The notes beneath the pieces are model-generated. The model was given only the letters and a program-made list of their open reading frames with translations, had not been told where the DNA came from and did no database searches. A stretch of 64,000 nt of DNA, taken from NCBI GenBank assembly GCA_027021365.1, contig JALUUM010000020.1, positions 62,001-126,000 of the forward strand. The letters run 5' to 3'. The stretch comes from Spirochaetales bacterium. Lineage in GTDB: Bacteria; Spirochaetota; Spirochaetia; SZUA-6. The position numbers and the translations under genes were made by a program. Positions 9,075-18,012 of the stretch are shown here, piece by piece (the first letter of the stretch is position 1; the number at the start of each line of letters is the position of its first letter).

Positions 9075-9440
9075 TTGAAAGCAAGGTTCTACTGTGAGAG
9101 CTGCGGGAAGGAGGTTCCTTTCAATGCAGAGATTTGTCCGTACTGTGGCCAGGAATTCAAAGCGGTGAAGTGTCCGATATGTGGTTTCGAGGGAAGAGCT
9201 GAACTATTCAGGAACGGTTGTCCAAGCTGCGGCTACTTGAGTGTAAATCTCGAGCTTGAAAGAATGAACCTCGATGAAAAACCGGTTTCGCCTACCAGAT
9301 TGAGAGCTGCTTCGGAACAGGTTCCTTCTCTAAAAAAAAGAGGAAGAATTTGGAACATTTCTCCTGCTATTTTTTGGCCATTACTTGTTATACTACTTGC
9401 GCTATTGTTTTTTTTCGTCTATCTTCTCATTAGGATGTGA
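9075..9440 (+). CDS. Zinc-ribbon membrane-anchored small protein
   Basis: A 121-residue protein with three CxxC knuckles: CESCGKEV, CPYCGQEF, then CPICGF followed by CPSCGY, enough for two zinc ribbons in the first 60 residues. After a charged linker a single hydrophobic segment (about 95-118) ends the protein. This looks like a regulatory or scaffolding membrane protein, but no function can be assigned. It begins with TTG at 9075 with no strong ribosome site, 60 bases after the deaminase gene. Confidence 0.65.
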   Translation: MKARFYCESCGKEVPFNAEICPYCGQEFKAVKCPICGFEGRAELFRNGCPSCGYLSVNLELERMNLDEKPVSPTRLRAASEQVPSLKKRGRIWNISPAIFWPLLVILLALLFFFVYLLIRM

Positions 9441-9516
9441 TGCCCGGGGGTATTTGTCATGCTTCCCCCCTGGTGTATCACCTTTGGCTCTACACTCAGA
9501 GGTGAAAGGAGGAAAC

Positions 9517-10668
9517 GTGACTGACAAGAAGAGAGAATCAGGTGAAATAATTCCAGGTCTGGAAGGAGTCCCTATTGCCAGGTCCTCGATATCGTACATC
9601 GATGGTGAAAGAGGAATATTGGAATACAGAGGATTCCCCATTGAAGAACTGGTGGAGAAGAGCTCTTTCGAGGAAAATGCATTTCTCCTGTTAAAGGGAA
9701 GACTCCCGAGAAAAGAGGAACTGGATGAATTCGACAACCAATTGAGGGAGAACAGGGAATTGAAATTCAGACTGATCGACATTCTGAAATCTTTTCCCGA
9801 ACAGGGTCATCCCATGAATGTGTTACAGGCCAGTGTAGCAATCTTGGGGATGTACTATCCTATCGATGATGTGGAAGACGAAAGAGAGGTGGAGAGAGCT
9901 ATCATCATAATGCTTGCCAAGATACCCACAATAATTGCGGCATGGAACAGGATAAGAAATGGTTTCGAACCAATACCTCCTAAAAGAGAACTATCTCATT
10001 CGGCAAATTTTCTCTACATGTTACTGGGGAAGGAACCTGACGAAAAGATGAGTCACATAATGGATGCGTCCCTTATTTGTCATGCGGATCACACGATGAA
10101 TGCCTCTACCTTCACAGCGCGTGTAGTAACTTCCACTCTGGCCAAACCTCATGCTGTAATAGCATCTGCCATAGGTGCCTTATCCGGCCCGCTTCATGGT
10201 GGGGCTAATGAGCATGTGGTAAAGATGCTCCGCTCAATAGGTTCGGTGGAGAATGTAAGGCCATACATACAGAACCTTATTCGTTCTGGAAGTAAAATAA
10301 TGGGATTGGGACACAGGGTGTACAAGGTAAAAGATCCCAGGGCAAAGATCCTACAAAAACTAGCAGAACTTTATTTTGCCACACATGGTTCTACTCCCCT
10401 CTTCGAGGTTGCAAAAGAGGTGGAAAATTACGCGGTTGGTATGCTTAAGGAGAAAAAAATATATCCCAATGTTGATTTTTATTCAGGAATTGTGTATGAG
10501 CGGATGGGTATACCAACTGACCTCTACACTCCGATCTTCGTGATGGCAAGGACAGTGGGGTGGCTTGCACATTGGAGAGAACAGCTCGAGTATAACAGGA
10601 TTTTCAGGCCCACGCAGATCTATGAGGGTGAGCATGGGAAAAAGTACATCCCGATAGATCTCAGGTAG
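9517..10668 (+). CDS. gltA: Citrate synthase
   Basis: A 383-residue citrate synthase of the short bacterial type; it condenses acetyl-CoA with oxaloacetate. The catalytic residues are visible: His227 in GPLHGGANEH, His266 in MGLGHRVYK and Asp320 in NVDFYSG. The segment HADHTMNASTF is also typical. GTG 9517 is used because AAAGGAGG stands just before it; the frame is open further upstream but that stretch does not resemble the family. Aconitase is encoded about 12 kb away in the same window. A 2-methylcitrate synthase role cannot be excluded from sequence alone. Confidence 0.92.
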   Translation: MTDKKRESGEIIPGLEGVPIARSSISYIDGERGILEYRGFPIEELVEKSSFEENAFLLLKGRLPRKEELDEFDNQLRENRELKFRLIDILKSFPEQGHPMNVLQASVAILGMYYPIDDVEDEREVERAIIIMLAKIPTIIAAWNRIRNGFEPIPPKRELSHSANFLYMLLGKEPDEKMSHIMDASLICHADHTMNASTFTARVVTSTLAKPHAVIASAIGALSGPLHGGANEHVVKMLRSIGSVENVRPYIQNLIRSGSKIMGLGHRVYKVKDPRAKILQKLAELYFATHGSTPLFEVAKEVENYAVGMLKEKKIYPNVDFYSGIVYERMGIPTDLYTPIFVMARTVGWLAHWREQLEYNRIFRPTQIYEGEHGKKYIPIDLR

Positions 10669-10693
10669 AAAGGCCTTTATCTGTCACTTAACA

Positions 10694-12370
10694 TCAGTAG
10701 ATAAGCCCCAGGCCTCCTCCTGCCAGTACATAGTAGCTGTCGAATGAGTTTCCCTCGGCTCCGAGAGCGAAGGAAATGAAAAGGTGAGTATCGGGCACGA
10801 GCCAGTTGAGTTCGAAGCCTGTCTGAAGAGGATACTCTATCAGAGTAAAATCCGGGTGAGCTACAGGAGAGGATCGAAGTACAAGTGAGATGCCGGTAGA
10901 TAGGTATCCGAAATCTAACATAAGTCCCACCCTCTGGTAGAACCACGAATAGAGAGGAGAAACGGAGAAAGAGGGAGTGATGCCGGGATATTCTACCCGG
11001 TCATTGGATACGATTACTTCCGGTGAATAGAACAGCTTGAAACTACCTGCAGAGATTTCTATGGGAAAACCTGTGGTCAAGCCGGTATAATTTGAGAGTA
11101 TGTCTGTCTTTGTTCCCCATTGATAAGAACCCTTGATATAGCTTCCTACTGAGAGAGATAGGGTACTACCTGCCTCGAGTAAAGATTTTTTCAGGGAAAG
11201 GCTTCCGCCAAGGGGAACGATTCCGGTGTTTCCCGCTATAAAATCGGCAAACAGGTCGAGTTCAAATCCCAGGCCAAGGCCGGCCCTCAGAGAAATAGCG
11301 GTTGGGAATCTTGAAATCAAATTACCTGATACATTTTCCATATGGCCCAGTGACAGGGCGGAGAATTGAACACTGGAAAGGGGTAATACCTCCGGGGTAG
11401 TGGAGTAGAGAAGCCCGGAATTACCGTTCCACACGTTTCTGTAGGTGATACTCACCTTGTTGTCTATTTCGACATACCTTTCTATCACCTTTTTTTCACC
11501 GGATTTCGATGACTGCCCCTCCACGATAATCCTGTATTTTCCCTCGGGTAGGATTTTCCCCTTGCTGTCTCTTCCGTTCCACCTGAAAGACTGATGCCAT
11601 GTTTTGAATTGGGGGATTTGCTCGGTAAATACGGTTTTCCCTGATTCATCGATTATCTTTATCTTCCCATTTCCTCTTGATGTTACATCGAAACTTATCT
11701 CTATTTCACCGAGGAGGCCGGGGTTCAACGGTGAAAAAACCTCTTTCGAGGTTTCCAGCTTTGATAACTCGAAACTTGCCTCTTTCAATCGGATATTGAG
11801 ATTGATGGTTTCCAGCTCTCTGATCTCTATTTCCTTACTGTACTCTTCATAACCAAACTTTCTCACCGTAATGGTGTAGTGACCAATCGGTAACTGGTGT
11901 ATACCTTCGCTTAGAAGACTGTCACCGACTCGTATTTCGGTATCATGGGGTATTGTTGTTATGGAAAGGTATCCCACTATCTGTTCCAGATCTGTTTCGT
12001 ACACGAGAAGGTCTTTGGAGTAGTCTATCCAGACAATCTTCGTATAGTACCCATCCCGTTTTATCATTAGTCTGTAACTTCCCGGATCCAGGTTCTCTAT
12101 GAGAAGTGGGGTCTTCCCCTGGTAAATATTGTTAAGGTAGACTTCGGCATCATCCGGATGTGTGATTATTTTTAGTCCCTTCTCCTCTGAGGATTTTTCG
12201 TTGCTTGTTTCGCCCCCTTCATTGCCCGAGGCATTGTCACTGGTGGCCTGCTTTTTTTCTTCGGTTACTATGTTTGTATAGATTTCCCCCTTGGAGGTTG
12301 TACAGGATACGAAGAAAGATATCAAAACAATACCGAAAAAAAGATAAAAGAGTTTTCTTGTTGTTTTCAT
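10694..12370 (-). CDS. PEGA-repeat lipoprotein with FlgD-like domain and beta-rich C-terminus
   Basis: A 558-residue lipoprotein: signal peptide with lipobox FFVSC (Cys23), then an acidic/Ser-rich linker. Two PEGA domains follow (about residues 65-130 and 131-195), with motifs DDAEVYLNNIYQGKTPL and DTEIRVGDSL. A FlgD-like Ig fold follows at about 215-300 (KFKTWHQSFRW-type region with LPEGKYRIIV). The last 230 residues are rich in glycine and alternating hydrophobics, as in a small outer-membrane barrel. PEGA domains are common in surface layers and peptidoglycan-associated proteins. No ribosome site precedes the ATG, and a promoter-like pair ends seven bases before it. Confidence 0.75.
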   Translation of the reverse strand: MKTTRKLFYLFFGIVLISFFVSCTTSKGEIYTNIVTEEKKQATSDNASGNEGGETSNEKSSEEKGLKIITHPDDAEVYLNNIYQGKTPLLIENLDPGSYRLMIKRDGYYTKIVWIDYSKDLLVYETDLEQIVGYLSITTIPHDTEIRVGDSLLSEGIHQLPIGHYTITVRKFGYEEYSKEIEIRELETINLNIRLKEASFELSKLETSKEVFSPLNPGLLGEIEISFDVTSRGNGKIKIIDESGKTVFTEQIPQFKTWHQSFRWNGRDSKGKILPEGKYRIIVEGQSSKSGEKKVIERYVEIDNKVSITYRNVWNGNSGLLYSTTPEVLPLSSVQFSALSLGHMENVSGNLISRFPTAISLRAGLGLGFELDLFADFIAGNTGIVPLGGSLSLKKSLLEAGSTLSLSVGSYIKGSYQWGTKTDILSNYTGLTTGFPIEISAGSFKLFYSPEVIVSNDRVEYPGITPSFSVSPLYSWFYQRVGLMLDFGYLSTGISLVLRSSPVAHPDFTLIEYPLQTGFELNWLVPDTHLFISFALGAEGNSFDSYYVLAGGGLGLIY

Positions 12371-12376
12371 AATTCA

Positions 12377-12406
12377 AATATAACTTTATTTATGCAGGTG
12401 AATCAA
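12377..12406 (-). promoter_or_regulatory. Promoter-like pair of the PEGA lipoprotein gene
   Basis: On the minus strand TTGATT (12406-12401), 18 bases, TATATT (12382-12377). The predicted start is at about 12370, the A of the ATG itself, so the message would be leaderless. Confidence 0.4.
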
Positions 12407-12470
12407 TCGAAAGAAATCGTTTTATAGTATTGCTTTAAATGGTTTGTTACCGATAAGATAGTTAGAGGCG

Positions 12471-13679
12471 ATGAAGGTTCAGAACAAGAAGAAAAAACGT
12501 GCAGAAAAAAAGAACAATTTTTTTTCCAGAGTAAGTGATTTCTACCTGGATCTAAAGAAAGAGAATTTACCGAAGCTTCTCTTTGTGGTCACGGTAATTG
12601 TAATAGCCGGCGGGACATTTGTGTTTCTTGCCGAGTATCGCTTTAACAGAAAGATGTTCTCCGGTGTATTCGATGCTTTCTGGTGGGCGGTCGTTACGAT
12701 AACAACAGTTGGTTACGGTGACAAGGTGCCTATCACTTCTACCGGGCGTATACTTGCGCTTTTTCTTATGCTGATGGGTGTTGTCACGACTTCTATCCTT
12801 TCAGGTACGATCGCAAGTATCTTTGTAGACAGAAAGATAAGGGAGGGTAAAGGTTTGCAGGATGTATCAATGAAGAATCATACTGTAATATGCGGCTGGA
12901 ATGTCAATGCTGAAAAAATACTTGAAGGAATTCGGTTGATAACTGAAAGGGCAAAGCAGGGTGTCGTGCTGATAAACGAGATGGACCCGGAAACTTTTCA
13001 GGCTCTCGCTTCGAAGTTTCCTGAGCTCGATTTGAGGTTCGTTCGAGGGGATTATACCAATGAGCAGATATTGAAAAAAGCTTCCGTATCCACGGCAAAG
13101 GCAGCAATCCTTCTCTCTGATTCTTCCGGGAGCCATTCACTGTCCAATGCCGACGAGAGAACAATTCTAGCTGCTCTTGGCATAAAATCGATGAATCCTG
13201 ATATCGTTTTGAGTGCGGAAGTTGTAAATCCGGAGAATGAGCAGCATTTGAAGAGGGCCAACGTGGATGATATAGTTGTGTATGGGGAGTTCAACGGCTT
13301 TCTTCATGCAAGCTCAACCGTGTCGGTGGGGATTCCTCACCTGGTTAAGGAAATGCTATCCATAGAGAGCAAGCATGTCCTTAAAAATGTACCTATTCCT
13401 CCTCAATTTGTGGGAAAGACATTCATGGAACTGGCCGATCATTTTATGAGTGAGGGCAGGGGCATTTTGCTGGGTATTCTTTCTGAGGAAAAGAAAATGA
13501 CCCTCGATGATATCCTTTCAGGTGATTCTTCGGCAATCGATGAGTTCATAAAGAGGAAATTCGCCGAAGCTGAGATAGACCTTATGGAAGAAGGAGAGAA
13601 GGAGGAGCTGGAAATAAAGCTGAACCCTGGGAAGGATTATGTAATAAGAGATACGGATTCTGCTTTCCTGCTTGGTTAA
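12471..13679 (+). CDS. Two-TM potassium channel with cytosolic RCK (TrkA-N) domain
   Basis: A 402-residue channel subunit. A basic N-terminus precedes TM1 (about 36-56), a pore helix, the selectivity filter TVGYGD (residues 79-84) and TM2 (about 93-117). A Rossmann RCK domain starts at about residue 130 (VICGWNVNAEKIL) and runs to about 270, with a further C-terminal region to 402. The full filter predicts K+ selectivity, and RCK domains gate such pores through Ca2+, nucleotides or Na+. The next gene, 22 bases away, encodes a separate cyclic-nucleotide-binding domain. AGAGG stands just before the ATG. Confidence 0.92.
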   Translation: MKVQNKKKKRAEKKNNFFSRVSDFYLDLKKENLPKLLFVVTVIVIAGGTFVFLAEYRFNRKMFSGVFDAFWWAVVTITTVGYGDKVPITSTGRILALFLMLMGVVTTSILSGTIASIFVDRKIREGKGLQDVSMKNHTVICGWNVNAEKILEGIRLITERAKQGVVLINEMDPETFQALASKFPELDLRFVRGDYTNEQILKKASVSTAKAAILLSDSSGSHSLSNADERTILAALGIKSMNPDIVLSAEVVNPENEQHLKRANVDDIVVYGEFNGFLHASSTVSVGIPHLVKEMLSIESKHVLKNVPIPPQFVGKTFMELADHFMSEGRGILLGILSEEKKMTLDDILSGDSSAIDEFIKRKFAEAEIDLMEEGEKEELEIKLNPGKDYVIRDTDSAFLLG

Positions 13680-13701
13680 AGGAAAAAATCGGGAGTGATT
13701 T

Positions 13702-14214
13702 ATGAGTCATAAGAAGGATATAGAACAGTTTAAGAAAATAGGAATTCTCTCTGATCTCGATGAAAGTGAAATCGAGGAGGTATATAAAATCGCCAAGAGG
13801 GTGGAAGTGCCGGCAGGAACCGTCATAATGAAAGAGGGCGATGTGGGAGATTCCATGTTTCTCTTTCTGGAGGGTGAGGTTGAAGTGAGCAAGAATCTTA
13901 CCCTGAAGATAGGCAAGAAGGGTTTCAGCCAGGCAGAGAAATCCATGGTAAAGCTAAATGCTGAGTATGTATCCTTCTTTGGCGACATGGCTATGTTTGA
14001 GAATGATACGAGGAGTGCCACGATAACAGCATCTACTGACTGTCTGCTCTATGAAATAAAGAGGGATGATTTCGAGAAACTCTGCCAGGAACGGCCTGAA
14101 ATCGGCTACAAGATAATAAGAAAAATAGCAACGGTTCTATGCCAGAGGGTGAGGAAGGGGAACCAGGATGTGCTAAAACTCACCACAGCCCTCAGCATAG
14201 CACTTTCGAAATAG
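13702..14214 (+). CDS. Stand-alone cyclic-nucleotide-binding domain protein
   Basis: A 170-residue protein made almost entirely of a cNMP-binding (CAP_ED) beta roll. GDVGDSMFLFLEGEVEV is the core fold signature, and the phosphate-binding cassette reads FGDMAMFENDTRSATITA, keeping the arginine that holds the cyclic phosphate, though the usual Glu of FGE is Asp. No HTH follows; a helix of about 40 residues ends the protein. Between the fold halves is a longer insert (about 70-95). Adjacent to the K+ channel gene, it may gate the channel in trans; that is inference. Confidence 0.82.
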   Translation: MSHKKDIEQFKKIGILSDLDESEIEEVYKIAKRVEVPAGTVIMKEGDVGDSMFLFLEGEVEVSKNLTLKIGKKGFSQAEKSMVKLNAEYVSFFGDMAMFENDTRSATITASTDCLLYEIKRDDFEKLCQERPEIGYKIIRKIATVLCQRVRKGNQDVLKLTTALSIALSK

Positions 14215-14230
14215 AAGGCCTTTTAAAACC

Positions 14231-14803
14231 ATGCAGGGAATGTATCTGTGGCGGAAAGTATCAATAGTATTTCTCCTGACGATTTTTCTCTTATTCGAGG
14301 CGGACCTTCTGACTGCCCAATCAGGACTTCCCGCTACGAGACCCGAACCAAGGGGATTTGCCTCGATTAAACTGGGACAGGATGTAGAGACGGTAAAGGA
14401 GGAACTGAAAAAGGAGAGTTACTTCAACTACAGGGGAGATCCGGATGTGAGTTTTCTGCCACATACGGAGCAGATTCTTATAGAGTGTTCGGGTTTTACC
14501 TATGTAAGACGCGGGTATTTCCAATTCAATGACAAGAAACTCTATATAATAATAATAGAGTTGAACAGGGACGAGGTCGATTACTTTTCCACGTACAGCG
14601 CTCTTGTGGCAAAGTACGGAGAGCCAACATCTATAACTCCTACAGAGGCAGTGTGGGATTACAAGACATCGAGACTCTCTTTGGAAAAACCCTTAAGTGT
14701 AAAGTACGTAGACAAGGGAGTGTTGAAGAAACTTGTCGAAGAAGGCAAGGCGAAGAAGAGTTTTGCAGATACCGCCCTTGATGATTTTCTGAAACAATTT
14801 TAA
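14231..14803 (+). CDS. Secreted protein of unknown function
   Basis: A 190-residue protein with a signal peptide (hydrophobic core about 10-25, likely cut after LTA-Q). The mature part has GFASIKLGQDVETVKEEL near its start and VAKYGEPT near residue 138, a pattern seen in small periplasmic proteins with repeated alpha/beta modules, but I cannot assign a family. It follows the cNMP-binding gene by 16 bases and precedes the methyltransferase by 20. No clear ribosome site; ATG 14240 is an alternative start. Confidence 0.65.
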   Translation: MQGMYLWRKVSIVFLLTIFLLFEADLLTAQSGLPATRPEPRGFASIKLGQDVETVKEELKKESYFNYRGDPDVSFLPHTEQILIECSGFTYVRRGYFQFNDKKLYIIIIELNRDEVDYFSTYSALVAKYGEPTSITPTEAVWDYKTSRLSLEKPLSVKYVDKGVLKKLVEEGKAKKSFADTALDDFLKQF

Positions 14804-14823
14804 ACGGATACCAAGTGGCAGAC

Positions 14824-15996
14824 ATGAAAAAATCGGTAATTCTCAACAGTAAGGGTGAGACTTCGGTTGTGAGGTATCATCATCCATGGGTTTACAGGAG
14901 CTCTGTTTCGGGAACGGATGGTAATCCCGAGAACGGAGATATAGTTAGGATTGTCAACTCGTCCGGTAGAGTCCTGGGATGGGGATTCTTCTCGGAGAGA
15001 AGTCTGATCCCCGTGAGGGTTTTTGCAATCGGCGAAGACGAACCGGAAGGAGACTGGTTGGAGAGAAGACTGGAGAGAGCGGCACTTCTTAGAAGAGAGT
15101 TGAGAATCGATTCGGATGCATACAGGCTGGTAAATGGTGAAGGTGACTTTATTCCGGGGTTAATTGTGGATGTCTATGGCAATACTGTAGTGGTGAAGCC
15201 CCAGATAAGAGGAACAGAACTCCTGATCGACAGGGTAAGGGTCTGGCTGGAATCATTTTATCCTCACAAGAGTATTTTCTTGAAGAGGGATGAGAGGGCT
15301 GCAAGAGTGGAGATGATGGAATGCAGGACGGGATACATAAAGGGGGAGGGTGACGGAAGGGAGGTCATCACGGAGACTGGTTTGCAATTCCATGTCGATC
15401 TGAAGGAAGGCCAGAAAACGGGCTTTTACCTTGACCAGAGAGAGAGCAGGTCTCTTGCAGGCATGCTGTCCCAGGGGAAGAGGGTACTGAACCTCTTTTC
15501 TTATACAGGGGCATTTTCACTCTATGCATCCCGAGGTAATGCGAAGCTCGTTGATTCGATTGAACATTCAAAGGCAGCCATCGAACTTGCCAGGAAGAAT
15601 GAGGAATTGAACAGAGAGAAATTATCATGTGCTTTGAACTGGATTCAAGGAGATGTGTTCGATTTTCTTTCCGATATGAGCGGGTACGATTTCATTATTG
15701 TCGATCCGCCTCCTTTCGCAAGAAAGAGGGGAGAGCTCAAGGGGGCCATTCACGGATACGAAAGGTTGAACCTCGCTGTAATTAGAGCAACAGAACCCGG
15801 TGGTTACCTTATGACATTTTCGTGCTCACAGGCAGTTGAGGTTTCCCTTTTCAGGGAGATTATAATGAAACAGGCATTACGGGCGGAGCGGAATGTGACG
15901 TTGCTGAAAGAACTTTTCGCATCGCCTGATCATACCGTTTCCGTGTATCATCCGGAAGGTTCATATTTAAAGGGATTTCTGCTGAAGATTTGGTGA
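14824..15996 (+). CDS. RlmI-like class I SAM-dependent 23S rRNA cytosine methyltransferase
   Basis: A 390-residue protein with the RlmI architecture: N-terminal PUA domain (HHPWVYRSSV start, to about residue 75), a central EEHEE-type region, and a C-terminal Rossmann methyltransferase. SAM motif I is LNLFSYTGAFSLYAS, motif IV is VDPPPFARK and motif VI is FSCSQAV. RlmI makes m5C1962 in 23S rRNA. ATG 14824 gives the usual N-terminus; GTG 14815 in the same frame is an alternative. The stop overlaps the next frame by seven bases if that gene starts at its earliest codon. Confidence 0.85.
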   Translation: MKKSVILNSKGETSVVRYHHPWVYRSSVSGTDGNPENGDIVRIVNSSGRVLGWGFFSERSLIPVRVFAIGEDEPEGDWLERRLERAALLRRELRIDSDAYRLVNGEGDFIPGLIVDVYGNTVVVKPQIRGTELLIDRVRVWLESFYPHKSIFLKRDERAARVEMMECRTGYIKGEGDGREVITETGLQFHVDLKEGQKTGFYLDQRESRSLAGMLSQGKRVLNLFSYTGAFSLYASRGNAKLVDSIEHSKAAIELARKNEELNREKLSCALNWIQGDVFDFLSDMSGYDFIIVDPPPFARKRGELKGAIHGYERLNLAVIRATEPGGYLMTFSCSQAVEVSLFREIIMKQALRAERNVTLLKELFASPDHTVSVYHPEGSYLKGFLLKIW

Positions 15997-16016
15997 ATCG
16001 AAATTGGAGACGTGTA

Positions 16017-16517
16017 ATGATATGTGAGCATGTGCAAATGAAATTTCCGGTTAAGCGTGTCTTATTCAAAGGAATCTTATTTCTACTTTTCATTTTTCTT
16101 TCCTTCTTTACCCTCTCGTTCCTCGCAGGTTGTAACGGGAAGAATGGCAGGCTGAAGAAGATAGATATTGTTATAGACGGAAAAACCTTTCATGTGGAGG
16201 TGGCGAGGACAGAGGAAGAGAGGCAGAGGGGATTGATGTTCAGAAAAAGCCTCAAGGAAGATGAAGGTATGCTTTTCGTCTTTACTTCGGATCAGCACCT
16301 ATCCTTCTGGATGAAAAATACCAGTATTCCCCTCTCGATAGCGTTTATCTCCAGTGAGGGAAAAATCCTTCAGATAGAGGACATGGATCCCTTTTCGGAG
16401 AGGGTAATAAGATCGGAACATTCGGTGAGATATGCGCTCGAGTTGAACAGGGGAATGTTCAAGAAGATAGGAGCCGGGGTGGGGAGTATCGTTCGCTTTC
16501 CCGAGAATTTTTTCTAG
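16017..16517 (+). CDS. DUF192 lipoprotein
   Basis: A 166-residue protein: a long hydrophobic segment ending in the lipobox LAGC (Cys39), then a DUF192 domain with EEERQRGLMFRKSL, DEGMLFVF, FWMKNTSIPLSIAFI and a terminal IGAGVGSIVRF. DUF192 proteins are small beta-barrel proteins of unclear role, often exported. ATG 16017 has GGAGA six bases before it, better than the in-frame start at 15990. The stop overlaps that of the convergent xseB by four bases. Confidence 0.85.
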   Translation: MICEHVQMKFPVKRVLFKGILFLLFIFLSFFTLSFLAGCNGKNGRLKKIDIVIDGKTFHVEVARTEEERQRGLMFRKSLKEDEGMLFVFTSDQHLSFWMKNTSIPLSIAFISSEGKILQIEDMDPFSERVIRSEHSVRYALELNRGMFKKIGAGVGSIVRFPENFF

Positions 16518-16762
16518 GTGTTCTCTGATTTTTCATCTGAAAGTTCGGGGAAAAGCTCCAGTTTCGGTCTTTCAGCTTCGTCGGGATTGTTTACCAGTAT
16601 CTGTATCTTCCTCTCGATTCTCGAGAGCTCCTTTTCAAGCCTTTTAGAGATTTCTATTCCCTCTTCGAACATCTTTATGGCTTCTTCCAGCGGAATATCA
16701 CCGCTTTTCATCTTAGAAGCAATTTCTTCCAATCTCTTCAATCTTTCTTCAAAGTTCTTCAT
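16514..16762 (-). CDS. xseB: Exodeoxyribonuclease VII small subunit
   Basis: An 82-residue helical protein with the XseB signature: FEERLKRLEEIASKMKSGD, then PLEEAIKMFEEGI and a second coil with LSRIERKIQIL. It pairs with XseA to degrade single-stranded DNA. It overlaps the end of xseA by 14 bases, in the usual xseA-xseB order. Confidence 0.92.
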   Translation of the reverse strand: MKNFEERLKRLEEIASKMKSGDIPLEEAIKMFEEGIEISKRLEKELSRIERKIQILVNNPDEAERPKLELFPELSDEKSENT

Positions 16763-17969
16763 CCGTATAAACCTCCGTTACCGATACATCGAGTCTTCCC
16801 CTGTACAGTCTTATGTCAAGGTTTTCAGATATCTCGACTTCATCGGCCCTTTTGATGAGTTTACCTGTCCTGTATGATGTAATCGCCGCGTACCCGCGTT
16901 TCAATATCTCTCTGGGTGAATATGACTTTATACTATTCGTTGCAATTTCGAGCCTATGCCTGATGTCTGTGACCATCTTTGAAGTTTCGTTGACTATCTG
17001 TTCTGTCAGGTCATCCAGAGCAAAGAGGTTGCGCTCTAGCATCGAACTTATCCAATGGGAGAGATTCTCCGGCGAGAGATTTTCAAGCTTCAACCTCAGC
17101 TTGTCGATTTTCATCTTCATCTGATACGTAAGCTGTTCGTAGAGGTCGGATACCCTCCGTACGATTTCTTCCCTTGCAGCGGTAACCATTTCGGCCGCTG
17201 CGGAAGGGGTCGGTGCTCTTCTGTCTGCCGCAAGGTCTGAGAGTGTGACATCGATCTCGTGACCCACTGCTGATATCACCGGTATATCCGATTCTGCAAT
17301 TGCCCTTACAACCCTCTCATCGTAGAAAGGAAGAAGATCTTCCAGGGATCCTCCCCCTCTCGTTACTATGACAACATCTCCAAGCCCAAAAGTATTGGCT
17401 ATCCGAATCTGTCTGGCGATTGCCTCTGCGGCCTCTTCTCCCTGCACAGGTGTGGGAAGGATATTGAGGTTTATTCCCGTGTTACGCCTCTTCAGTACTC
17501 TCAGTATGTCCTTTATGGCTGCTCCTGTAGGAGAAGTCACGACTGCAATCGTGGATGGTATCATCGGTATAGATTTTTTTCTCTCCCTATCGAAGAGGCC
17601 CTCTGCAGCGAGCCTTCTCTTTCTCTCTTCGAGAAGGGCGAGAATGTCCCCTTCACCGGCTCTTTCAAGGCTTTCGCATATCAACTGGTAGGTGCCCCTT
17701 TTCGGATAGACAGATATCGAGCCCCTCGCAATGACCACCATACCGTCTTCAGGCTTGAAACCGAGGTTGTAAATTCTGCTCTTGAACATGACGACGGATA
17801 TCAGGGAATCCTTATCCTTTAAGCTGAAGTAGTAATGACCTGTACTGGATGGCCTGAAATTGGAGATTTCTCCCTTGATCGAGATATCCGGAAACCTCGA
17901 TTCGAGCATATTCCTTATCAGGGAGGTTATCTCGCTTACAGTGTAGTATTGCTTCCTGGACTCTTCCAT
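16749..17969 (-). CDS. xseA: Exodeoxyribonuclease VII large subunit
   Basis: A 406-residue XseA. An N-terminal OB fold (YTVSEITSLIRNML, ISNFRPSSTGHYYFSLKD, to about residue 100) is followed by the catalytic domain with TSPTGAAIKDIL, the RGGGSLEDLLPFYDE motif and GHEIDVTLSDLAADRRAPTPSAAAEM. A coiled-coil arm and a C-terminal segment (GYAAITSYRTGKLI) complete it. It initiates cleavage of single-stranded DNA with XseB. No ribosome site is visible; GATAAT ends 12 bases before ATG, so the leader may be very short. Confidence 0.95.
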   Translation of the reverse strand: MEESRKQYYTVSEITSLIRNMLESRFPDISIKGEISNFRPSSTGHYYFSLKDKDSLISVVMFKSRIYNLGFKPEDGMVVIARGSISVYPKRGTYQLICESLERAGEGDILALLEERKRRLAAEGLFDRERKKSIPMIPSTIAVVTSPTGAAIKDILRVLKRRNTGINLNILPTPVQGEEAAEAIARQIRIANTFGLGDVVIVTRGGGSLEDLLPFYDERVVRAIAESDIPVISAVGHEIDVTLSDLAADRRAPTPSAAAEMVTAAREEIVRRVSDLYEQLTYQMKMKIDKLRLKLENLSPENLSHWISSMLERNLFALDDLTEQIVNETSKMVTDIRHRLEIATNSIKSYSPREILKRGYAAITSYRTGKLIKRADEVEISENLDIRLYRGRLDVSVTEVYTDEEL

Positions 17970-18012
17970 CGTGACAAGAGATTATCTCTTTTGGAGTATA
18001 GTTTCAATAAGA

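Noticed and set aside
9441..9516. GC-rich possible hairpin (CCGGGGG ... CCCCCTGG) before citrate synthase
   Set aside because: The stem needs a bulge and no T run follows; too weak to call a terminator.
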